Shown here piece after piece: positions 1 to 5,309 of a stretch of DNA of 5,309 nucleotides (position 1 is the stretch's first letter; every line of letters starts with the position of its first letter). This stretch comes from Bog-756 sp052143895 (lineage in GTDB: Bacteria > Actinomycetota > Acidimicrobiia > Acidimicrobiales > RAAP-2). A model generated the notes under the pieces. It was not told the origin of the DNA. It did no database searches and saw nothing but the letters and a program-made list of their open reading frames with translations. The position numbers and the translations under genes were made by a program. The stretch lies in NCBI GenBank assembly GCA_052143895.1, contig JBKQRT010000242.1:1-5309 (forward strand), given 5' to 3'.

Positions 1-140
1 GAGGCCCCGCTCCTTCATCGCATCACATCGAGGGCGCGCTGGTTCGGACGAATTCCGCACGTTCTGGGGCAGCCGTACTCATATTGGCGCGCCACTCACT
101 GGCTTACAAGCCAATTCTCTCGCTTGAAGTGACCGCTGTT

Positions 141-1241
141 CTACCTCCGCCAGATCGCCATCTGAGCGGCGAGGTGAGTGCCACTCGGACGGTACATTAC
201 AAAGTCACGAGCAGCCCGGACCTGTAGCCGGTTGTAGTGGTCGACCTCCGCGTCGGAGATCGAACGGGCGCCGTCGGGCGGACCGATCGCCACGAGCAGA
301 CCTGGCGCAAGAGGCATGACGATCTCATCGGCCTGGTCGACGACTACACCTTCAGCCAGTCCAGCCGCTCCGGTGGTTGTGTTGTAGGTAACAGCGGGGA
401 CGTCACCGAGCAGGAATTCCCTCGACGGACTCGCCGGAGTCAGGATCGCCAGCCCCCTGCCTTTGAAACGGTCGCACACCTTCTCGTAGAGCCGCTCGAC
501 GGTCAGCCGGAAGAGCCCACCTGACATCTCAATGTCGCGCAGCCGCCCCTGCGCCTTCTGGATGCCGATGCGTCGCGCTTCGGGACCGGCAGCCACGAGC
601 CCGCCCGTGTGCCGCCGGAACGCCTCCTCGGCGAAAGGAGTGTCAATCAACAGCTCCATTTGCCGCGCGGCTGCGGTCTCGAACGCCGTTACGTGGGCCG
701 TGATGGTCTGCGGGTTCCGCACTAGATGCAACGCCACGGCATCCTGGAGCGTTGACCTCTGAGCCGGCTTCGGTACGGCTCGTCGGAGGGCTACGTCGAT
801 CGCTGGACCGAGGGCGTTCTCGACCTTCTGCCAAAGCTTCTCGGTCGCCCTGCTGTCCACGGCTACGAAGTGCTCCATGTAGGCGACGCCCTTTGTGCCG
901 ATTTGGTCGGTCACGCCTGTTGCCAGGTCGTATCGGGTGAGGACTCGGCCCGCCTCAAGGGTCTCGACGAACCGGCGCAGCACGACCTGCGAGACGTAGT
1001 GCTGGACCTTTACCCTCTTGCTCGAAGGCGAGATGGCCTGCTCAGCCATCCGCAGCATCCGGCGGAGGCGCGTCTTGCCAGGGCTCGCCTGGCCGAGAGC
1101 GGCATCGATGTCATCGATGTGAGCCCGGAAGCCGTCGGGGTCGGCCAAGATGCGCTCAAGGATCTCCGCTCTCCCGCGGCCGCCATCCTCGGCGAGATCA
1201 GGCAGCATCGACCGAAGGGCTGGAGAGAGGTCGTCGCTCAT
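141..1241 (-). CDS. DUF4238-family protein, 366 aa, function unknown
   Basis: The protein carries the hallmarks of DUF4238 in order: HYVSQ followed by VLRRF (about residues 81-91; the family usually has HYVPQ..LRNF), a basic/aliphatic middle with LHLVRNPQ (171-178), FLLGDVPAV (277-284, in place of the usual 'tsDnPv'), MPLAPG (309-314), and a C-terminal YNRLQVRAARDFVMY (336-350). The first 75 or so residues are an acidic then basic extension (MSDDLSPALRSML...) without a recognisable domain. No signal peptide or membrane segment is visible, so it is probably cytoplasmic. I start it at the ATG at 1241 because the frame upstream of that point reads as Arg/Pro-rich out-of-frame translation, and because this ATG overlaps the stop of the preceding ORF as ATGA, which suggests translational coupling. 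The biochemical activity of DUF4238 is not known to me; a role in defence or stress is only a guess. Gene and family call are fairly sure. Confidence 0.85.
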   Translation of the reverse strand: MSDDLSPALRSMLPDLAEDGGRGRAEILERILADPDGFRAHIDDIDAALGQASPGKTRLRRMLRMAEQAISPSSKRVKVQHYVSQVVLRRFVETLEAGRVLTRYDLATGVTDQIGTKGVAYMEHFVAVDSRATEKLWQKVENALGPAIDVALRRAVPKPAQRSTLQDAVALHLVRNPQTITAHVTAFETAAARQMELLIDTPFAEEAFRRHTGGLVAAGPEARRIGIQKAQGRLRDIEMSGGLFRLTVERLYEKVCDRFKGRGLAILTPASPSREFLLGDVPAVTYNTTTGAAGLAEGVVVDQADEIVMPLAPGLLVAIGPPDGARSISDAEVDHYNRLQVRAARDFVMYRPSGTHLAAQMAIWRR

Positions 1242-1536
1242 CTGTGAAGCGGATATCTCGATCCCAAGATGCGAGCGACGACGTCGCGTGCCTGCTGGTC
1301 CAGCTGCTTCCTCAAAGCTTCGCGGGTCTCCTCTTCGGCACCGAGCACGGCCCATTCGCCGAACCGGGCGGCGTAGTCGGGGCCTGGCGGAGTGCGGCGC
1401 TTGGGGAGGCCACCGAGGTCCGTCGCAACGACCCACTTCGCCTCCCACTCCTCCCGCGACTCCTTGGCGTGGCTCGTTGCGGCCAGCCTACGGTCGCTCT
1501 GGTCTTGGCCTTACAGGCCACCTCATCCGGTGTCAC
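1238..1536 (-). CDS. Small uncharacterised ORF, apparently frameshifted, coupled to the DUF4238 gene
   Basis: In the frame that ends with TGA at 1238, codons 1510-1238 encode 90 residues of convincing protein: RRLAATSHAKESREEWEAKW, later LGGLPKRRTPPGPDYAARF, and a helical ETREALRKQLDQQARDVVAR ending ILGSRYPLHR. That frame is closed upstream by TAA (1513-1511) and has no ATG, GTG or TTG near its beginning. A neighbouring frame offers a GTG start at 1536 with a natural N-terminus, MTPDEVACKAKTRAT. One extra base near 1490-1496 would join the two into about 99 residues (...KTRAT-RRLAATSH...). The simplest reading is one small gene with a single-base deletion, real or a sequencing error. The stop overlaps the DUF4238 start (ATGA), so it was probably the first gene of that operon. 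The product is charged, soluble and helical near its C-terminus. I do not recognise the family. Confidence 0.55.
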
Positions 1537-1539
1537 CGG
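1527..1539. promoter_or_regulatory. Perfect 6-1-6 palindrome over the small ORF's putative start
   Basis: CCGGTG-T-CACCGG is a perfect palindrome around one central base. It covers the GTG (1536-1534) proposed as start of the small minus-strand ORF. A one-base centre cannot form a hairpin of full length, so a dimeric DNA-binding protein site is the more natural reading. Short GC-rich palindromes are common in such genomes, so this is only a candidate operator. Confidence 0.2.
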
Positions 1540-1929
1540 CGGTTCCGGGCGCCGGGCAGGGACGCAGGACGCGCTGCCTCGTCAACGCACTATCCGAGGC
1601 CGGGCCGGCCAGGTCTCGCGTTAGGGGATGGCCTGCAGCTACCCCGTCGTTAGCGGGCCATTGGTGTGGTCCGGATTCGTCCGTACCACCCGACGTAAGA
1701 CCGTTCTAGAAGTTCCGATACCGTGCGCCTCAGGGCGCCGCCGAATGCCGACCGATCGGCTGACGCCCGGTGTCCCCGATCGATGCCGGCTCTGGGCGCG
1801 TTATCGACCGACAGGTGCTTGCCGACCGCGAACTGTCCCCGACCAGGCACTTGCGGGGCACCCGTACCCAAGCTGTATCAGCCCTCTGTGCCTCTGGCGA
1901 CACCCAACAAACGGTGCTTTGCTTTGAGA
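1537..1929. other. Divergent intergenic region without a supported gene
   Basis: This is the spacer between the minus-strand small-ORF/DUF4238 unit and the plus-strand lipoprotein. Open frames cross it on both strands, but their translations are Arg/Pro/Cys-rich and show no family motif, and the frame leading into the lipoprotein is open by chance upstream of its signal peptide. What can be seen: a 24-nt hairpin (1666-1689, listed separately), an 8-bp palindrome TTCTAGAA at 1704-1711, and, on the minus strand, a TTGACG at 1585-1580 that resembles a -35 box but lacks a good -10 partner. Promoters for both flanking units should lie here, but I cannot place them. Confidence 0.5.
1666..1689. other. 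Imperfect inverted repeat / hairpin with TTCG loop
   Basis: The arms GTGGT-C-CGGA and TCCG-T-ACCAC pair over 9 of 10 positions (one C/T mismatch) around a TTCG loop closed by an A-T pair. No T-run follows on either strand, so it is not a classical intrinsic terminator. It lies about 130 nt upstream of the small ORF and 240 nt upstream of the lipoprotein start, between divergent genes. It could be a 5'-leader structure, a regulator site or a mobile-element relic. Confidence 0.4.
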
Positions 1930-2490
1930 GTGGGCCGCCGCACTCCCGCTCTGTTGCTCAGCTCGCTAGTCCTTGCAGGCTGCGCTCAATCGCCATCGGC
2001 GTCCCAACGAACAACGACGACCACAACCACGTCGACCATTCCATCGACGGTCACAGCATGCACAGCGTCACAGATGAGTGTCTCAGGAACGTGGGAGGGT
2101 GCCACTGGATCACTGCTGGGTGGCATCTGGTTCACAAACGGAGGGCATGCGCCCTGCTTCCTCGTGGGATACTTGACGATCACCCTCGTCGATCAGCAAG
2201 GGCAATCGTTAGCTGTTGACCTCCGCCACGGCCCCCCAGCGGCGGAATTGCATCCGCCTACGACACCTACCCGGGTGGAACTGAATCCGGGAAAACCAAG
2301 GACAGCATTTGTGGCGTTGCAGTGGTTCAACTGGTGCGGTCCAAACCCTGGACGGGTTTCAGCGATCGCCACGTTGCAAAGCGGCCAAAAGCTCGGGCCA
2401 GCAACGATGGGTACAGGGGGCTCTCGGTGCGATGATTCCTCTACATCATCGTTCATGACCGAAGGCCCCGTTCAGCTTCCTCCCTCGTAG
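1930..2490 (+). CDS. Secreted lipoprotein with DUF4232-like domain, 186 aa
   Basis: The N-terminus is a typical lipoprotein signal: a short basic region (GRR), a hydrophobic core PALLLSSLVLAG and the lipobox LAGC with the acceptor Cys at residue 18, so the mature protein should be anchored to the outer face of the membrane. A low-complexity linker with seven consecutive Thr (about residues 28-34) follows. The remaining 140 residues look like DUF4232: an N-terminal Cys (44), a 'WFTNGGHAPCFLVGY' stretch (67-81, Cys76), LVDQQGQSL (87-94), FNWCGPNPG (133-141, Cys136) and a late Cys167, giving four Cys that could form two disulfides. The family occurs in many actinobacterial exported proteins and its function is unknown. 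The start is uncertain: GTG at 1930 gives a 17-residue signal; TTG at 1924 (19 residues) and GTG at 1888 (31 residues) are alternatives. None has a clear ribosome-binding site. The longer open frame from 1723 is not credible as coding. Confidence 0.8.
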   Translation: MGRRTPALLLSSLVLAGCAQSPSASQRTTTTTTTSTIPSTVTACTASQMSVSGTWEGATGSLLGGIWFTNGGHAPCFLVGYLTITLVDQQGQSLAVDLRHGPPAAELHPPTTPTRVELNPGKPRTAFVALQWFNWCGPNPGRVSAIATLQSGQKLGPATMGTGGSRCDDSSTSSFMTEGPVQLPPS

Positions 2491-2860
2491 CGGAACAGTG
2501 CCGATACCAGGCGCTTCTGTGGGCCTGCCCCACATAACACCGGGTCAGTGCTATGCCTGATCGGGCGAGGCAGGTCCGATGAAGGCTTACCAGGGCCACC
2601 GGTCGACGTACCCGTGCGCTCGAAGCCAGTACCTTGGGTCGGGCAGAACACGAACTCCAACCAATCCGCCTACGAGATGCAGTTTTCGCCAAGTTCGCAC
2701 CCAGACGGGAGCCTTCCGATAGCGCACTCGCTCTAGTTGGACTTGGTCGGTCACAGAACCATTGTTGCACCCAGGGGGTGTCCTCGCTGCCGGCTCGGTG
2801 GGGCACCCTGAGAGCTGGATGCGCTACCCCCAGCGACGGAGGCCTCCACGGCGTGATCAG
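2491..2860. other. Intergenic region, no convincing gene
   Basis: This lies between the ends of the convergent lipoprotein and small membrane-protein genes. Open frames exist on both strands (for example minus 2806-2453 and plus 2634-2867), but they run into or over real genes, their translations lack hydrophobic periodicity or motifs, and none has a Shine-Dalgarno sequence. Besides the 2518-2534 hairpin there is a bulged inverted repeat, CAGGGGGTG (2772-2780) with CACCCTG (2804-2810). It lies 50 nt past the end of the minus-strand gene and could mark its transcript end. A 10-bp palindrome GGAGGCCTCC is at 2838-2847. No tRNA-like fold was recognised. Confidence 0.5.
2518..2534. terminator. 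Hairpin after the lipoprotein gene, possible terminator
   Basis: TGTGGG and CCCACA form a perfect 6-bp stem around the 5-nt loop CCTGC, starting 28 nt after the lipoprotein stop codon. The position fits a transcription end, but no T-run follows, so termination is an inference. T-poor terminators are common in high-GC actinobacteria. Confidence 0.35.
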
Positions 2861-3265
2861 TCAGTGATTGGATCGCTTCCGCCCCTGATCGGGTTGGAGG
2901 TAGATCCAGAATCTCACAGTGTGCAGACTGAACAGAGCCCCAACGGCGAAGCGACGGGCCATCTCGGCCGGCCCCGGATCCACACGAGCACGCTTGCAGG
3001 ATTCATCGTCGATTGCGGACTGGAGTCCCAGGCCACTTGCGGCAACCGCGGCGGTCAACTCCATCCAAAGAAGAATGGCCGGCCCTAGCCGAAGGCGGGT
3101 GGGAACGCCGGCCACGACCATGGCTGCATCACGGACTGCCAGTCCGCAACAGGCCACCTCAGTAATGGCGGCGCCTCGCCGACCAAGTCGTCGAATGGCG
3201 AGCTCCGTGAGCGGGTAACCCGCTGCGCTCAGGCCCAGCACGATTTTCCCAAGTCTGGGATTCAT
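2861..3265 (-). CDS. Small uncharacterised membrane protein, 134 aa
   Basis: The product begins MNPRLGKIVLGLSAAGYPLT and is strongly hydrophobic with three or four candidate membrane segments: about residues 5-24, 36-54, 60-84 (PAILLWMELTAAVAASGLGL) and 106-124 (FAVGALFSLHTVRFWIYL). Basic stretches between them (IRRLGRRG, PTRLRLG) and the basic C-terminus (GRKRSNH) suggest cytoplasmic loops under the positive-inside rule. A charged loop (DDESCKRARVDPGPAEMARR, about 86-105) separates the last segment. I chose the ATG at 3265 rather than the farther start at 3319 because GGAGGG sits six bases upstream of it and the extension lacks hydrophobic character. It is divergent from the gene at 3446 with a 180-bp spacer and stands alone on its strand. 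I do not recognise the family; nothing indicates transport or catalysis. Confidence 0.7.
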   Translation of the reverse strand: MNPRLGKIVLGLSAAGYPLTELAIRRLGRRGAAITEVACCGLAVRDAAMVVAGVPTRLRLGPAILLWMELTAAVAASGLGLQSAIDDESCKRARVDPGPAEMARRFAVGALFSLHTVRFWIYLQPDQGRKRSNH

Positions 3266-3271
3266 CCTGAA

Positions 3272-3277
3272 CCCTCC
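3272..3277 (-). promoter_or_regulatory. Shine-Dalgarno GGAGGG fixing the start at 3265
   Basis: On the minus strand GGAGGG lies six bases before the ATG at 3265. It is the clearest ribosome-binding site among the window's genes, and it decides the start of the small membrane protein against the upstream alternative at 3319. Confidence 0.65.
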
Positions 3278-3445
3278 ATCGTGCCGAGCGGACCCGTGCC
3301 AGAAGTTGCCGGGAATCAATGCTGGCGCACGGCGAAGAATAGACGTTCAAGACCCTCCCGCACTCCTTACCCCGGCCTGACTGGTGGAGACGGATTGGCA
3401 GGACGCTGTGATGTGGTTAGGGGCATCTGCTCCTAGACCGATGCA

Positions 3446-3877
3446 ATGACGAAGTCGCAGGTGAGTTCGGTCAAGATCGGCTGCCACTACAAGGGTGGCA
3501 ACAATGCGCTCGGTAGGCGTGGAAGACATCTTTGGATTGAGGACGGCAGGATTGGTCACGGCGAGGTGAAGCTCACCCACAGCGTCCCAATGACTGACGT
3601 CGTTAGCGTTGAGGTCACCGAGCGAGACTTCGGTGGTTCCGAAGCCAGCACATTGATTGTCCAAGGTCAGATCGGTACTGGCAAGGGCCGCCCAGCCACC
3701 GCACCCAAGCAGTTGACCGACATCACTGTGCGGACAAAGGACGATCAGGAAGCCCTTTGGGTCGTCGAGGGACGGAGCCAAGAATGGGTACGAGGCAAAC
3801 TTGCTCCACTTCTGCAGACGGCTGGGGTGCCGTTTTATGACGATCTGCCTCCGAGCCAGAGGACCGGGTATCCCTGA
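3446..3877 (+). CDS. Putative small PH-like domain protein, 143 aa
   Basis: This is a compact soluble protein without signal peptide or membrane segment. The pattern suggests a stand-alone bacterial PH-like fold: a run of short beta-type stretches (VKIGCHYKG 9-17, RHLWIEDGRI 27-36, VKLTHSVPM 41-49, DVVSVEVTERDF 51-62, TLIVQGQI 69-76, TDITVRTKD 91-99, ALWVVEG 103-109) and then an amphipathic helix SQEWVRGKLAPLLQTAG (111-127) with a Trp, as closes PH domains. This is my structural inference, not a recognised family match. The frame closes at TAG 3434-3436, so ATG 3446 is the first possible start. No Shine-Dalgarno is visible, so leaderless or weakly initiated translation is possible; GTG 3461 is an alternative. 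The DUF2510-DUF4328 gene follows after about 50 bp on the same strand, so the two are probably co-transcribed and may act together at the membrane. An overlapping minus-strand frame (3781-3347) is less convincing. Confidence 0.7.
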   Translation: MTKSQVSSVKIGCHYKGGNNALGRRGRHLWIEDGRIGHGEVKLTHSVPMTDVVSVEVTERDFGGSEASTLIVQGQIGTGKGRPATAPKQLTDITVRTKDDQEALWVVEGRSQEWVRGKLAPLLQTAGVPFYDDLPPSQRTGYP

Positions 3878-3928
3878 CCGGCGGTCCGGAGAGACTTATC
3901 CGAACCCCGGTCGACCGTGAAGGGCATG

Positions 3929-4738
3929 ATGGGCGAGATGGATGGAGCTGAACAGGGTGCCAACCCGCCTCCGGGCTGGTATCCCGACCCGAGTGGGCGA
4001 CTCGGGTGGCGGTGGTGGGCCGGAAACCAATGGACAGAGCACTTCGCACCCATGGTCACCCCGTACCCCGCAGGAGGTATGTCAGACCAACGTGCAGCTG
4101 CGTCCCTCCAAGCGAACCAGGCTCGCCTGGATGGATTCATCGCTGTAGCGGTATGGATCTGGGCGGCCGTTGGCATTGTGGGTGTGTTCGTCAATTGGGC
4201 CAACGTCGGCTACTACAGGGCACTGTGGCATTGGTGGCACGCCGCACTTCACGCCATCAGCACCCAGGGGAACGTGCCCGCGCAGCCGACGAGGCCCTTG
4301 TGGAGTTCGCTGTCCTCGTTGGTCTCGCTTGGCCTCCTCGGCATCGAAATAGTTTTCTTCATATGGCAATACCGCTCTGCGACCGTGGCGCGAACTCTCC
4401 GATACCCCGCCCACCACTCGCCAGGCTGGGGCGTGGGCTGCTGGTTCGTCCCAGTGGTGAACCTGTGGATGCCGTACCAGGCCATTCGCGATTGCCTCCC
4501 CCCTGGGCACCCTGCCCGTCGCCAAGTCCTCTACGCCTGGCTGGCACTTCTCCTCACCACCGTTCTCCTGCTCCCAGCGACGCTCGTGGCCCTGGTTGGC
4601 GCACCCGTCGTAGGCGTCGTCCTCGTCATTGTCTCAATCGGCGCATATGCGTTTGTCGGCCTGAATGCCCATCGGTTCGTCACAGCCATCGCCACAGACC
4701 ATCGTGACGCCGTGGCCGCTTTCACCCCGAGCTTGTAG
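3929..4738 (+). CDS. DUF2510-DUF4328 membrane protein, 269 aa
   Basis: Residues 14-38 are a classic DUF2510 motif (PPGWYPDPSG, then RWWAGNQWTEH), a short Trp-rich cytoplasmic module found at the N-terminus of many actinobacterial membrane proteins. After a polar linker come four likely membrane segments: about 70-90 (FIAVAVWIWAAVGIVGVFV), 127-146 (SLSSLVSLGLLGIEIVFFIW), 200-222 (LYAWLALLLTTVLLLP...) and 226-246. Between the second and third lies the DUF4328 signature: WQYRSATVARTLRY (146-159), then SPGWGVGCWFVPVVNLWMPY (164-183) and QAIRDCL. Neither domain has an established biochemical role that I know of. Starts at GTG 3917 and ATG 3926, 3929 and 3938 are all in frame. I prefer ATG 3929, with GAAGGG ending four bases upstream; 3938 is also reasonable. 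It follows the PH-like gene in a probable operon and converges on the IS110 fragment. Confidence 0.9.
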   Translation: MGEMDGAEQGANPPPGWYPDPSGRLGWRWWAGNQWTEHFAPMVTPYPAGGMSDQRAAASLQANQARLDGFIAVAVWIWAAVGIVGVFVNWANVGYYRALWHWWHAALHAISTQGNVPAQPTRPLWSSLSSLVSLGLLGIEIVFFIWQYRSATVARTLRYPAHHSPGWGVGCWFVPVVNLWMPYQAIRDCLPPGHPARRQVLYAWLALLLTTVLLLPATLVALVGAPVVGVVLVIVSIGAYAFVGLNAHRFVTAIATDHRDAVAAFTPSL

Positions 4739-4792
4739 CAAGTCCTCAAGGCCGAATCCCTCGTCAGGGCTAAATGCCCCCGAACGATGCTC

Positions 4793-5110
4793 CTATGGAT
4801 TGTCAAGAGCGAATTGTGAGCGTGGGAGCGCTGCGAACACCTCTCGAGCGACATAGCGCTTGAGGCAGCGGATCGCCTCCTTCTTGCTCCGCCCTTCCTT
4901 CATACGGCGCTCGATGTAATGCCGGGTCTTCGGGTCGCTCACCATCCGGGTGAACACGATGTGCCACAGGGCCGAGTTGGCCTGGCGATCCCCGCTGCGA
5001 TTGAGCCGGTGCCGCTCCTGCTTGCCGCTCGAGGCGTCGAGGGGAGAGACCCCGCAGAGCTTGGCGAACGTCGATTTGTTCTTCAGACGCTCGGGGTTGT
5101 CGCCGACGGC
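4793..5110 (-). pseudogene. IS110-family transposase, C-terminal fragment (Transposase_20 domain)
   Basis: The minus-strand frame from 5110 to the TAG at 4795-4793 encodes 105 residues that are unmistakably the C-terminal Transposase_20 part of an IS110-family transposase: AVGDNPERLKNKSTFAKLCG (1-20), VSPLDASSGK (21-30), RHRLNRSGDRQANSALWHIV (33-52), DPKTRHYIERRMKEGRSKKE (59-78), AIRCLKRYVAREVF (79-92). The serine(s) at 27-28 before GK match the position of the catalytic Ser described for this family. The N-terminal RuvC-like DEDD domain, normally more than 200 residues, is absent: an in-frame TAG (5113-5111) precedes AVGDNPERL and the sequence beyond it does not read as IS110. The copy is therefore a dead remnant unable to transpose alone. 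The element's end should lie just past 4793, toward the convergent DUF4328 gene; I could not define its boundary. Confidence 0.88.
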
Positions 5111-5180
5111 CTATAGGGCGCCAAAATCCCAATTGTGCCCGTGGACTGGAACTTGTTCTTGGGCCAGGGCATCATGCACC

Positions 5181-5309
5181 GTGGCCTTCTCCCTCCTCTA
5201 TATCGGGCTGTGCCGATTCCTCGGTTTCGTCGTATCGTCCCGGCGCACGGAGTCGGACAAGGACATCGAGATCATGGTGTTCCGCCACCAAGTGCGGATC
5301 CTCGAACGC
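5181..5309 (+). CDS. Integrase/transposase N-terminus, runs off the window (partial)
   Basis: The GTG at 5181 opens a frame of 43 codons that continues past the window end: VAFSLLYIGLCRFLGFVVSS, then RRTESDKDIEIMVFRHQVRI and LER. The layout of a hydrophobic start (LLY..LCRFLGF), a basic turn and then 'S.KD.EI.V.RHQ.R.L.R' is typical of the N-terminus of actinobacterial integrase-core (DDE, rve-type) transposases, whose usual form is 'RSE.DKDVEILVLRHQL.VL.R'. Substitutions such as IMVFRHQV for ILVLRHQL suggest a divergent or decaying copy. Only the N-terminus is present, so the catalytic DDE domain cannot be checked and it could be intact or truncated. The only candidate ribosome-binding site is CCAGGG, eleven bases upstream. 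It sits back to back with the IS110 remnant, so the two form a patch of nested or adjacent insertion sequences. Confidence 0.65.
   Translation, partial: MAFSLLYIGLCRFLGFVVSSRRTESDKDIEIMVFRHQVRILER

Noticed and set aside
1..132. Open plus-strand frame of 43 codons entering from the window's left edge and ending TGA at 130-132, and a minus-strand ATG at 18 (MKERGL) running off the edge
   Set aside because: Both are too short to judge; no family motif is visible. The left edge holds no supported gene, only a short inverted repeat TGGCTT/AAGCCA (100-113) without a T-run.
141..1448. Longer DUF4238 reading frame starting at GTG 1448 (435 aa)
   Set aside because: The extra 69 residues are Arg/Pro/Gly-rich out-of-frame translation of the small upstream ORF, which reads as real protein in another frame and overlaps the ATG at 1241 by ATGA.
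1723..1929. N-terminal extension of the lipoprotein to 1723
   Set aside because: It would bury the signal peptide and lipobox 80 or more residues inside the protein, and the extension has no motif.
901..2760. Shared 11-mer TTGGTCGGTCA at about 903 and 2743
   Set aside because: Only two short copies, one inside the DUF4238 gene; consistent with chance.
2453..2806. Minus-strand 117-aa frame in the gap after the lipoprotein
   Set aside because: It overlaps the lipoprotein's 3' end, is Arg/Ser/Ala-rich without structure or motif, and lacks a ribosome-binding site.
3347..3781. Minus-strand 144-aa frame over the PH-like gene
   Set aside because: It overlaps a plus-strand gene with a better beta-strand/helix pattern and operon context, and it has no Shine-Dalgarno or motif.
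4006..4707. Plus-strand 233-aa frame inside the DUF2510-DUF4328 gene
   Set aside because: Arg/Pro/His-rich shadow frame; the overlapping frame has two recognised domains and four membrane segments.
4739..4792. IS110 bridge RNA in the flank
   Set aside because: In the IS110 group the bridge RNA comes from the non-coding end upstream of the transposase, which is missing here. The 54-bp downstream spacer is too short and shows only a 4-bp stem (4758-4769).
4803..5132. Minus-strand 109-aa frame over the IS110 fragment
   Set aside because: It is a shadow; the IS110 homology lies in a different frame of the same strand.

Overview
High-GC window with strong third-position GC bias. The gene families point to an Actinomycetota chromosome: a DUF2510-DUF4328 membrane protein, a DUF4232-like lipoprotein and an actinobacterial-type IS110 transposase. 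This is inferred from family distribution; there is no rRNA or other marker to place it more precisely. I see no tRNA, rRNA or CRISPR array.

Layout: (1) 141-1536, minus strand. A two-gene unit in which a small unrecognised ORF, apparently broken by a one-base frameshift, overlaps by ATGA a 366-aa DUF4238-family protein of unknown function. (2) 1537-1929, a divergent intergenic region holding a 24-nt hairpin and small palindromes. (3) 1930-2490, plus strand. A secreted lipoprotein with a lipobox, a Thr-rich linker and a DUF4232-like domain, followed by a possible terminator hairpin. (4) 2491-2860, no convincing gene. (5) 2861-3265, minus strand. A small hydrophobic membrane protein with an excellent Shine-Dalgarno sequence. 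(6) 3446-4738, plus strand. A likely two-gene operon: a 143-aa protein that looks like a stand-alone bacterial PH-like fold, then a 269-aa DUF2510-DUF4328 membrane protein. (7) 4793-5309, mobile-element debris: the C-terminal 105 residues of an IS110-family transposase (minus) cut off at an in-frame TAG, next to the N-terminus of an integrase-type transposase (plus) that leaves the window.

The window reads as an accessory stretch of short, mostly envelope-associated or uncharacterised actinobacterial genes beside transposon remains. No complete, recognised pathway is present. The least explained parts are the small-ORF/DUF4238 pair and the PH-like/DUF4328 pair. Neither can be called a new system from sequence alone.
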